Shown piece by piece: positions 16,921 through 23,649 of a stretch of 64,000 nt of DNA. Positions within the stretch are counted from its first letter, which is position 1, and each line of letters starts with the position of its first letter. A model generated the notes under the pieces. That model had not been told where the DNA came from. It saw only the letters and a program-made list of their open reading frames with translations, and made no database searches. Source of the stretch: Caballeronia fortuita (lineage in GTDB: Bacteria > Pseudomonadota > Gammaproteobacteria > Burkholderiales > Burkholderiaceae). Both the position numbers and the translations under genes were made by a program. The stretch is from positions 248,001-312,000 of the forward strand of contig NZ_FCNX02000008.1 of assembly GCF_001544835.2 (NCBI RefSeq). The letters are read 5' to 3'.

Positions 16921-16978
16921 CGTTTTGTCGCCTTCCGGAGGCTTCTTTCACGCAGTTTTTACACGCGCTCAGACAAAA
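16921..16978. promoter_or_regulatory. candidate enhancer between the divergent rpoN and BON promoters
   Basis: CGTTTTGTCG at 16921-16930 and the inverted TCAGACAAAA at 16969-16978. The latter is the complement of TTTTGTCTGA found in the candidate enhancer at 8073. It lies 50-110 bases upstream of the rpoN element and about 150-200 upstream of the BON element. Confidence 0.35.
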
Positions 16979-17123
16979 CCGCCGCGGGTTTCCGGCGATG
17001 CAGAGGGCACGCAGGAAGCGCCTCGAACCGGCGTCGAAGATTTGTTCGGCGACGCACGAAGGCCTTGCCACGCGGTGCTTTCCGCGCGGTGCTGGAGTTC
17101 CGTGAGCGGCATTCCGATCGACC

Positions 17124-17139
17124 CGGCACGCAAGTTGCG
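17124..17139 (+). promoter_or_regulatory. sigma-54 promoter of the BON-domain gene
   Basis: CGGCACG-CAAG-TTGCG with exact spacing. The gene begins about 104 bases after the expected start point. Confidence 0.72.
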
Positions 17140-17253
17140 GTAGGACCGTCACGATCCGCGTGCTACGGCGCGGACGTCATCGAAAAGCCGTGTCGAGCGC
17201 GAGAAAGCGCGAACACGCGCCAGACCACAAACGAAAAAATTGGGAGTATTGCC

Positions 17254-17595
17254 ATGAAGACGACTCAAATCCTGAAGGCAGCCGGCGGTATCGCGTGTGT
17301 GGTGTTCGCGCTCAATGTCGGCGCGCAGACCAATTCGGCGTCGTCGACGAAAGGTACCGACACGTCCGTCGGGCAGAAGGTCGACGACAGCGCGATCACG
17401 ACGAAGGTGAAGGCCGAACTGCTCGGCGCGAAGAACGTCAAGTCCACGCACATCCACGTGAAGACGCGCGCGGGCATCGTCTCGCTGACGGGAACGGTGC
17501 CGTCGGCGGAAGACAAGACCGCCGCCGAGGAAGTCGTCTCGAATGTGTCGGGTGTTGCTTCCGTGAAGAACCATCTTAAAATTGCCGCCAAGTAA
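17254..17595 (+). CDS. periplasmic BON-domain protein (OsmY-like)
   Basis: A 113-residue exported protein. A signal peptide (MKTTQILKAAGGIACVVFAL) is probably cleaved near NVGAQ. A single BON domain follows, with VDDSAITTKVKAELLGAKNV, the glycine motif RAGIVSLTGTVPSAEDK and VSGVASVKNHLK. BON proteins of the OsmY type are osmotic or stationary-phase induced and act at the envelope, probably binding phospholipid. A GGGAG box precedes the ATG. The upstream -24/-12 element points to sigma-54 control rather than the RpoS control known for E. coli osmY. Confidence 0.9.
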   Translation: MKTTQILKAAGGIACVVFALNVGAQTNSASSTKGTDTSVGQKVDDSAITTKVKAELLGAKNVKSTHIHVKTRAGIVSLTGTVPSAEDKTAAEEVVSNVSGVASVKNHLKIAAK

Positions 17596-17919
17596 TGGCA
17601 TAGTTCGTATGCCCGGCTTCGCCATGGCGGGCCGCGGTTGAATGTCGGCAGTACGGGACCCGCGCGGGGTTCGATGATTCGCCTCATCGGCGAGGAGTCG
17701 GACGAAGCGCGGGTTCTCGCATGGAGGCACCGGGTTCGCGCTGCATCGCCCGATGTTTCAGTCGCAGCTTTTCGCATGACGCTTCACGCAGTGCGCAACA
17801 CCTCGCAGCACTTCGAAACTTAAAAAACGAGTACGGCCGTTCAGGCTGGCACTTACACAGGCGGCTCACGAATGCGCAGTAGCCCGGCGTTCAGAGGCCC
17901 CGGCAAAAAGGAGCTCTTC
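17596..17919. other. intergenic gap without a convincing gene
   Basis: 324 bases behind the BON gene. TGGCAC at 17849-17854 looks like a -24 half, but no GC pair follows at the correct distance, so it is not called a promoter. Confidence 0.4.
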
Positions 17920-18141
17920 ATGAAGACGAAAAAGATGGCATTGATCGGCGCGCTGGCGCTGGCGTTCTCGACGACGGCGTTCGCACAGGCCGCTTCCGAT
18001 GCGGCCGCCTCGGCGCCGACGGCGAAGAAGCAGAAGGGCACCAATCTGCATCAGCAGAACAAGGCGCACAAGCTGCATGGCGCATCGGCTGCGGCGGCGG
18101 CTTCGGCGCTCGGCACGAACGACAAGGGCCAGCCGCAGTAA
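17920..18141 (+). CDS. small secreted alanine-rich protein
   Basis: A 73-residue protein with a clear signal peptide (MKTKKMALIGALALAFSTTA, cleavage after AFA). The mature ~50 residues are low in complexity and rich in Ala, Lys and His (KKQKGTNLHQQNKAHKLHGA). An AAAAGGAG box supports the start. No family was recognised; it would be a small periplasmic, unstructured protein. A terminator follows at 18191. Confidence 0.72.
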   Translation: MKTKKMALIGALALAFSTTAFAQAASDAAASAPTAKKQKGTNLHQQNKAHKLHGASAAAAASALGTNDKGQPQ

Positions 18142-18190
18142 CGCGCTTTCATCGCGCATGTCGCGCATACGCGCGATTGCCCGACGGACA

Positions 18191-18218
18191 AACGGCCGCT
18201 TCACGCGGCCGTTCTTCT
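18191..18218 (+). terminator. terminator of the 17920 gene
   Basis: A 9-bp stem AACGGCCGC / GCGGCCGTT with the tail CTTCTTTT. Confidence 0.75.
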
Positions 18219-18255
18219 TTTGCGCGGCGTTCAAGTGGCCGCGCGTTTAACCGCA

Positions 18256-18708
18256 TCACGACTTCGCGGCTGCGTATTGATCGCGCAGATCGCGGATGCG
18301 GTCGTGATTCTCCAGCACACCTTGATACTGACGTTCGACAACCGCGCGGACATCGGCGGGCAGATCCTTGTCGAGCGCCTCGCGATAGTTCTTCTTGGCG
18401 GCATCTTCGCCACGCTCGCATTCGGCGAGAATGGCGTGATCGCTATGGCCGCTCACGGCCGATTTCACGTCGACCCATCCGCGATGCAGCGCGCCCGCGA
18501 CCGAGCCGCCGGTTTCGGGCTTGCCGCCCAGCCGAGCGACGATGTCCTGCAATTCGCGCGCACCTTCCGCGCACTTCTGGGCGCGGTTCTGAAACAGCAG
18601 CTTGAGGCTTGGATCGCGCGTGTCCTCGGCGGCCTTGAGGAAGCCCTTTTCTCCGTCCTTCGAGGTTTCGACCAGATCGTTGAGTACCGATACGACATTC
18701 GTGCTCAT
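18256..18708 (-). CDS. PA2169-family four-helix-bundle protein (DUF2383)
   Basis: A 150-residue ferritin-like protein of the PA2169/DUF2383 family. It begins MSTNVVSVLNDLVETSKDGE and holds long helices with acidic residues spaced as in a four-helix bundle (for example LKLLFQNRAQKCAEGARELQ and ILAECERGEDAAKKNYREAL). Function is not established; homologues go with stress and metal-related gene sets. The ATG follows a perfect AAGGAGGTG box. A -24/-12 element lies upstream on the same strand, back to back with the promoter of the 18900 gene. Confidence 0.9.
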   Translation of the reverse strand: MSTNVVSVLNDLVETSKDGEKGFLKAAEDTRDPSLKLLFQNRAQKCAEGARELQDIVARLGGKPETGGSVAGALHRGWVDVKSAVSGHSDHAILAECERGEDAAKKNYREALDKDLPADVRAVVERQYQGVLENHDRIRDLRDQYAAAKS

Positions 18709-18788
18709 ATGACACCTCCTTTTAGTTTCGACGTTGCCGAGTTTGAAGCTTGCAGCCCCATACGGGAATGCCGCTCGCCGTTCCAGTA

Positions 18789-18804
18789 CGCACGCAGCGT
18801 GCCC
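18789..18804 (-). promoter_or_regulatory. sigma-54 promoter of the PA2169-family gene
   Basis: Minus strand GGGCACG-CTGC-GTGCG with exact GG-N10-GC spacing. It is separated by only 15 bases from the divergent element at 18820. Confidence 0.6.
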
Positions 18805-18819
18805 GGATAGGCCGAAAAG

Positions 18820-18835
18820 CGGCACATGCCTTGCT
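18820..18835 (+). promoter_or_regulatory. sigma-54 promoter of the 18900 gene
   Basis: CGGCACA-TGCC-TTGCT with exact spacing. Expected start about 18846, 54 bases before the GTG start codon. Confidence 0.7.
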
Positions 18836-18899
18836 GCCTGGCATCGCAATACAGCGCGTGTCCGAACCGAGACTCGCGCACGGGCAACAGGAGAACGCA

Positions 18900-19151
18900 G
18901 TGAATATTTTCAACCGGCTCGCGCATCGCGAGTTTTTGGTACTGGTGGCGATCGCCGCCTCGGCATTGACCTTGCAAATCCGTCAACACAGCGTCGATAC
19001 AGCGGCGCAAAACGAGCACGCCGCGCGCCTGGACCACGGACGCATCTGCGAACCGCCAGCAGCCGATCCCGCGAAATTGCGCGTTTTGCCCGCCGATTGC
19101 GGCATCAGCACTGATATGCGCCCGCAGCGCGCGCACGCGTCCTGGGTTTGA
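18900..19151 (+). CDS. small single-helix protein of unknown function
   Basis: An 83-residue protein with a GTG start six bases after AACAGGAG. A hydrophobic helix (REFLVLVAIAASALTLQI) anchors a ~55-residue hydrophilic tail that contains two cysteines (RICEPP and ADCGIS) and would lie in the periplasm. No family was recognised. It has its own sigma-54 promoter and ends at the hairpin at 19162, so it is a single-gene unit. Confidence 0.65.
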   Translation: MNIFNRLAHREFLVLVAIAASALTLQIRQHSVDTAAQNEHAARLDHGRICEPPAADPAKLRVLPADCGISTDMRPQRAHASWV

Positions 19152-19161
19152 AAAACAAACG

Positions 19162-19178
19162 CCCGCATGTCGCGGGCA
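19162..19178. terminator. bidirectional hairpin between convergent genes
   Basis: GCCCGC / GCGGGC with loop ATGTC. On the minus strand it leads into GTTTGTTTTTC, and on the plus strand into ATTTCT. Confidence 0.55.
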
Positions 19179-19204
19179 TTTCTATCGAAAACTGCAACGT
19201 CGGA

Positions 19205-19777
19205 TCAGGCGCGCGTCTGGGCGAACTCGCGCACGGGTTTCGGCGGCTGCAACGGATCGAAGTCGCTCCAGCGGCCTTGCTGCCAGCGCCCCGACGCGCG
19301 CTCGATATCCATGCCGCCTTCCTCGCGCAGCGTCGCTGCCGCCTGTTCCTGCGTCTCGGGGGCCACGTGCACGGCCACCAGCACGCCTGCATGACGCGCG
19401 GGCTCCTCGGCTTGCGCGGCGTCTTGCGGCTTCTTCGTATGCGACATCGCGCCGACGAGCGATCCTACATAAGCCCCGACGCCCGCCGCGATCACCGAGA
19501 CGAGCAGCGGCGCCTTGAACACCGCGAAAATCGCCGCGCCAATGACCGCGCCCACGACCGCGCCGATCGTCACGCCCTTGCCCGCGCCTTTGGGCGCGGC
19601 GCGCGCGCCGGCATCGGTGGCGACGTCGCCGCCGATCGGATGGCGCGCGTGCTGCCCGCTCGGATTGACGAAGAAGAGCGTCACGTCTTCTTCCAGGAAG
19701 CCGCGCGCGAATAGCTTTTGCGCCGCCGTTTCGGCTGCGCGAAAGGTCTGAAACCGGCCCGCGATGATCAGGGACAT
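19205..19777 (-). CDS. general-stress-protein-17M-like glycine-zipper membrane protein
   Basis: A 190-residue protein. Residues 1-50 (LIIAGRFQTFRAAETAAQKL) resemble the N-terminal domain of general stress protein 17M-type proteins. A glycine-rich hydrophobic segment (about 72-115, VGAVIGAAIFAVFKAPLLVS) follows, then a second alpha/beta region with VLVAVHVAPETQEQAAATLR. It is probably membrane-associated. It is last in the apparent operon pfpI-DUF4142-DUF1488-this gene, behind the sigma-54 promoter at 21348. A TAAGGAGCG box supports the start. Confidence 0.78.
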   Translation of the reverse strand: MSLIIAGRFQTFRAAETAAQKLFARGFLEEDVTLFFVNPSGQHARHPIGGDVATDAGARAAPKGAGKGVTIGAVVGAVIGAAIFAVFKAPLLVSVIAAGVGAYVGSLVGAMSHTKKPQDAAQAEEPARHAGVLVAVHVAPETQEQAAATLREEGGMDIERASGRWQQGRWSDFDPLQPPKPVREFAQTRA

Positions 19778-19822
19778 GTTCGCTCCTTATTAGCTTGAGT
19801 TGCGTGGATGGCGTCGATCGGG

Positions 19823-20110
19823 TCACTCCGGTTCGAGACCGGCGACGCGGAACAATCCGCTTCTCAGGACGGCGGGCTGGCCGCCGTTGTCGTCGAGCAC
19901 TTCGGCGCATACCGCGCGGATGCGCGCGGCGCCGCGCTCGTAGGCTTCGAGCAGATCGTCCTCGCGCGGAGACTTCGCGCCAAAGTGGTCTTCGAGCGCC
20001 TCGGCGGTGATCGAACAGACAACCGGCTCGCCGTCGATGAGCGCGGCGAAATGAATCGCGAGATCGTCGCCGTCGAACACCGGGGCTTCGTCCGCAAACG
20101 TGATGTGCAT
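19823..20110 (-). CDS. DUF1488 family protein
   Basis: A 95-residue cytoplasmic protein beginning MHITFADEAPVFDGDDLAIH. It has the DUF1488 pattern: a small beta-rich domain with VVCSITAEALEDHFGAKSP and a helical end. The function of the family is unknown. The start at 20110 is chosen because it matches the family N-terminus; the box before it (TGAGGACTCG) is fair. It belongs to the stress operon headed by the PfpI gene at 21274. Confidence 0.85.
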   Translation of the reverse strand: MHITFADEAPVFDGDDLAIHFAALIDGEPVVCSITAEALEDHFGAKSPREDDLLEAYERGAARIRAVCAEVLDDNGGQPAVLRSGLFRVAGLEPE

Positions 20111-20178
20111 GGTCGAGTCCTCATAAGCGGGACGGGGAGCGCAATGAAATGCGGCGCGGCCGGCGGCGTGCGCGATCC

Positions 20179-20697
20179 TCATGACGCCGCCTTCGTTTTT
20201 GCGAGCTGCTGCGCCATCTCGTAGTGATGGCTGATGACCGGCAACGCCTTCGCCGCCGCTGCCTTCAGCGCGGTGTCGTTGCCGCTTTCGCTTTCTTTCC
20301 TGAACAGTTCGACGGCCTTGCGATGCCCGTCCACGGCTACCTTTTCAATATAGGCTTTGTCGAACTCCGCACCCTGGAGATTTTGCAGGCTGCCGACCAC
20401 GGCCGTATCGGCGGAGGGCGGCGCGGTCATGCCGTGCCGTTTCGCGAGCACGTCGAGATTGCGGGCGAGCTTCGTGTGATCGACGATCATGCGCTGCGCA
20501 AACTCGCGCACCTGCCGGTCGGCGGCGTGCGTGAGCGCGAGTTTGCTCGCCGCGAGTTCGGTTGCGCCCGCCTGACCCGCGTCCTGTATGAACTGCTGGT
20601 CGACCGGAGAAAGTTTCTCGCCTGGCGTCTGCGCATGCGCGAACGCGCCCGCCGCCGTCAGCCACAACGCAATCAAGGTTTTCGGCGATCTCGGCAT
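20179..20697 (-). CDS. DUF4142 periplasmic protein
   Basis: A 172-residue exported protein. A signal peptide (PKTLIALWLTAAGAFAHA) precedes a helical DUF4142 domain with FIQDAGQAGATELAASKLAL, VREFAQRMIVDHTKLARNLD and VDGHRKAVELFRKESESG. These are ferritin-like four-helix proteins of unknown activity, common in stress-related sets. The gene starts 26 bases after the PfpI gene and is followed by DUF1488, which supports a single operon. Confidence 0.9.
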   Translation of the reverse strand: MPRSPKTLIALWLTAAGAFAHAQTPGEKLSPVDQQFIQDAGQAGATELAASKLALTHAADRQVREFAQRMIVDHTKLARNLDVLAKRHGMTAPPSADTAVVGSLQNLQGAEFDKAYIEKVAVDGHRKAVELFRKESESGNDTALKAAAAKALPVISHHYEMAQQLAKTKAAS

Positions 20698-20722
20698 CGG
20701 CCTCGCTCCCGTGGGATGCGCT

Positions 20723-21274
20723 TCAGGCGGCACGTGCGCGGCCGAGCGCTTCGATGAGCGCCTGGTTGAATGCAGGAATATCGTCGGGCTTGCGGCTCGT
20801 GATGAGGTTGCCGTCGATCTGCACTTCCTGATCGACCCACGTGCCGCCCGCGTTGCGCACGTCGTCCTGCAGGCTCGGCCAGCTCGTCATCGTGCGGCCA
20901 GCTACGATGCCCGCCGAGATCGGCAGCCAGCCGCCGTGGCAGATCACCGCGATCGGCTTCTTCGCGCGATCGGCTTCCTTGACGAAGCTCTGGGCTTTCG
21001 TATCGAGACGTATCGCATCGCCATTGACGACGCCGCCGGGCAAAACGAGCGCGTCGTATTCGGCGGCGTTCGCGGTGTCGAGCGTGACGTCGACATCGAC
21101 CTTATCGCCCTTGTCGACATGCTTGAAACCTTGAATCTGACCGGGCTTTTGGGAGATCACGTCGACCTGCGCGCCCGCGTCCTTGAGCGCGCGTTGCGGC
21201 TCGACGAGCTCTGCCTGCTCGAAGCCATCGACGGCGAGAATCGCGACCTTGCAGCCGTTGAGAGAAATGGCCAT
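20723..21274 (-). CDS. PfpI/DJ-1 family glyoxalase or protease-like stress protein
   Basis: A 183-residue class I glutamine-amidotransferase-like protein of the PfpI/YhbO group. The nucleophile elbow is AVICHGGWLPISAG, with Cys followed by His. It starts KVAILAVDGFEQAELVEPQR and has YDALVLPGGVVNGD. Homologues protect against glycation and oxidative stress; protease activity is disputed. It heads an operon of stress-type genes (20179, 19823, 19205), and a sigma-54 element lies 74 bases upstream. A CCAGGAGTG box supports the start. Confidence 0.93.
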   Translation of the reverse strand: MAISLNGCKVAILAVDGFEQAELVEPQRALKDAGAQVDVISQKPGQIQGFKHVDKGDKVDVDVTLDTANAAEYDALVLPGGVVNGDAIRLDTKAQSFVKEADRAKKPIAVICHGGWLPISAGIVAGRTMTSWPSLQDDVRNAGGTWVDQEVQIDGNLITSRKPDDIPAFNQALIEALGRARAA

Positions 21275-21347
21275 CTACACACTCCTGGTTGCTGATTTCG
21301 AACTGATTCCGCACGCTGGCGCGTGCGCAATCCTCGGTCGAAGTTTC

Positions 21348-21363
21348 AGCAAAGGCTGTGCCC
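21348..21363 (-). promoter_or_regulatory. sigma-54 promoter of the PfpI operon
   Basis: Minus strand GGGCACA-GCCT-TTGCT with exact spacing. The leader would be about 63 bases. Confidence 0.72.
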
Positions 21364-21397
21364 AGCGAGTGGAAATCAAGTGGGGATCAGGTGCGAA

Positions 21398-22765
21398 TCA
21401 GGCCGGCTCGACGCTGCGTTTGCCCGTCAGACGCAGCACGCTGACGATTGCGGCCGCCGCGGCAAACACGGCCGCGACCGCGATGGCGATGACCGGGCCT
21501 TGCTTCGGCGCGACGCCGAAGATCAGCGCGACAAGCGCGGCGCCGAGCGTCTGTCCCGTGAGGCGCGCGGTGCCGAGCATGCCGCTCGCGCCGCCGCTGC
21601 GATGACGCGGCGCGGAAGCGAGCATCTGACGATTATTGGGCGACTGGAACAAGCCGAAGCCGAGCCCGCAGACGGCCATGCGCCATGCGATATCGAGCGC
21701 GGTCGGATGCGCGCCGACGCTCGCGAGCAGCACGAGGCCGGCGGTCAATATCGCCAGCCCGATGCCGCCCAGGAGGCCCGCCGGATACCGGTCCGCGAGC
21801 ACGCCCGCGAGCGGCGCGACGAACACGATGACGAGCGGCCACGGCGTCATCAGAAAGCCAGTCTCGACCTGACTCATGCCGAGGTTGTCCTGCAGCAGAA
21901 ACGGCAGCGAAACGAACGCCAGCATCTGCGCGCAGAACGAACACACCGACGCCCCGACCGACAACGCGAACACCGGAATGCGCAACAGATCCACGGGCAG
22001 GAGCGGCGCGCTTTGCGTGAGTTGGCGCTTCACGAAGAAATAGCCGATGACCGCCGTCGCGATGATTTCCCCGACGAGATACGGCCGATGCTCGCCGTGC
22101 CCGATGCCATCGACCGCGACGATCGCGATGCCGAAGAAGAGCGCGTTCATGATCGCGCTGATGTAGTCGTACGGCTGACGATGTCCCGGCGTGCGCGGCA
22201 TCGAGTTCCAGCCGATCGCGAACGCCGCGATGCCGATGGGCACGTTGATCGCGAAGAGCCACGGCCATGTCGCAACGGAAAGCACACCGGATGCGACTGT
22301 CGGTCCGATCACCGATGAAATGGCGACGACCGTCGCGTTGATCGACACGCCGCGCCCGAGCTGATTTTGCGGATAGATGATGCGCACGAGCGCCGTGTTC
22401 ACGCTCATGATGCCCGCCGCGCCGAAGCCCTGCGCGATGCGCGTGAGGGTCAGCGTTGCGAGCGAGCCCGACAGCGCGCAGGCGAACGACGACACCGTGA
22501 AGAGCGCGAGCCCCGTCATGTACACGCGCCGGTAGCCGATGCGATCGCCGAGCGAGGCGAGCGGCAGAAGCGAAATGGTGATCGTGAGCTGATACGCGTT
22601 GACGATCCAGATGGAGTCGGCGGGCGCGGCGTTCAGCGTGCGCGCGATGGTCGGCAGCGCGACGTTGGCGATGGCGCCGTCGAGCACCGCGAGCGTGATG
22701 CCGAGCGCGACGACGGCAATGGCCCAGTATCGCTGGGGCAGCGGCAGACCTTTATCTGAGTCCAT
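21398..22765 (-). CDS. MFS drug-efflux-type transporter, DHA2 family
   Basis: A 455-residue inner-membrane transporter with about 14 helices, as in the 14-TM DHA2 drug:proton antiporters. Motif A-like GDRIGYRRVYMTG, a motif-C-like region (SSVIGPTVASGVLSVATWPW) and motif D1 near LDGAIANVALPTIARTL are visible. It would expel toxic compounds by proton exchange; the substrate is unknown. The start at 22765 (MDSDKGLPLPQRYWAI) matches the family. It follows the PEBP gene by 91 bases on the same strand and may share its promoter. Confidence 0.88.
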   Translation of the reverse strand: MDSDKGLPLPQRYWAIAVVALGITLAVLDGAIANVALPTIARTLNAAPADSIWIVNAYQLTITISLLPLASLGDRIGYRRVYMTGLALFTVSSFACALSGSLATLTLTRIAQGFGAAGIMSVNTALVRIIYPQNQLGRGVSINATVVAISSVIGPTVASGVLSVATWPWLFAINVPIGIAAFAIGWNSMPRTPGHRQPYDYISAIMNALFFGIAIVAVDGIGHGEHRPYLVGEIIATAVIGYFFVKRQLTQSAPLLPVDLLRIPVFALSVGASVCSFCAQMLAFVSLPFLLQDNLGMSQVETGFLMTPWPLVIVFVAPLAGVLADRYPAGLLGGIGLAILTAGLVLLASVGAHPTALDIAWRMAVCGLGFGLFQSPNNRQMLASAPRHRSGGASGMLGTARLTGQTLGAALVALIFGVAPKQGPVIAIAVAAVFAAAAAIVSVLRLTGKRSVEPA

Positions 22766-22856
22766 CGATGGGCATGAAGTGGCGGGCGGCGCAACGTACC
22801 ATGCGCCGTTTTCGAATCGCTTGCGGTTGGCGCGGTGGGCCGCGCCGCGCACGAGC

Positions 22857-23360
22857 TTACTTCAGCTCGTAGAGACCGGTGTAGGTCGCCGAATCGATCT
22901 CGTTGAGATGCGTCATGAAGCGCGCGACTGCGTTCGTCACGTTGCCGTCGAGCGGCAGGCTTTCGGCGGAGAGCGCGTGAATGCGGAAGATATAGCGATG
23001 CGGCTTGTCGCCACGCGGCGGCGCCGCACCGCCGAAGCCGACCGTGCCGTAGTCGTTGCGAAGCTGCAGCGCGCCTTGAGGCAGCAGGCTGCCGTCGGCG
23101 CGGCCGGCGTTGCGCGGCAGCGAGCGCACATCGGGCGGAATGTTGACGACGATCCAGTGCCAGAAACCGCTGCCCGTGGGCGCGTCGGGATCGTAGACGG
23201 TGAGCGCGAGACTGCGCGTTTCGGCGGGCGGGGCGTCCCATTGAAGCGCCGGGGAAATGTTTTCGCCCGAGACGCCGAAGGCTTGCTGGTCGAATTCCTG
23301 AGCGCGGGTCATGTAGCCATTCGCCGGAAATTCGTCGGACCAGATGCGGAAGTCAGCCAT
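22857..23360 (-). CDS. YbhB/YbcL (PEBP/RKIP-like) family protein
   Basis: A 167-residue cytoplasmic protein of the phosphatidylethanolamine-binding-protein superfamily. Signature runs are TVYDPDAPTGSGFWHWIVVN (ligand pocket with DPDAP and His) and YGTVGFGGAAPPRGDKPHRY. The role of the bacterial members is not settled. An AAGGAGGCACGAC box precedes the ATG. A sigma-54 element 95 bases upstream places it with the island's stress genes. Confidence 0.92.
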   Translation of the reverse strand: MADFRIWSDEFPANGYMTRAQEFDQQAFGVSGENISPALQWDAPPAETRSLALTVYDPDAPTGSGFWHWIVVNIPPDVRSLPRNAGRADGSLLPQGALQLRNDYGTVGFGGAAPPRGDKPHRYIFRIHALSAESLPLDGNVTNAVARFMTHLNEIDSATYTGLYELK

Positions 23361-23454
23361 GGAAGTCGTGCCTCCTTTTTATTGCGATGTTGGATGGATG
23401 CGGCACAGCGCATCGGACTGCGTGGTGTCGGTGTCGCGCGCCTCAGTGAGGCGG

Positions 23455-23470
23455 TGCAGCAAACGTGCCC
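23455..23470 (-). promoter_or_regulatory. sigma-54 promoter of the PEBP gene
   Basis: Minus strand GGGCACG-TTTG-CTGCA with exact spacing. The leader would be about 84 bases. Confidence 0.65.
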
Positions 23471-23649
23471 GCGCGCCAGCGACAAGCGAGTCGAGTTTAG
23501 CATCCGCCCCTGATATCCGGCATCGGCGCAAATGCCGCTGGACGGAATGACCGCCTCAACGATCCGGTCCCGCAAATATGACCCGCGCTACAATAATGAG
23601 ACGAAATCCTAGACCCCATTTTGAGCCGGCTCGCGCCACGAGGATGACC

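Noticed and set aside
17848-17868. TGGCACTTACACAGGC before the 17920 gene as a sigma-54 promoter
   Set aside because: The -24 half is good, but no GC pair lies at the required distance.
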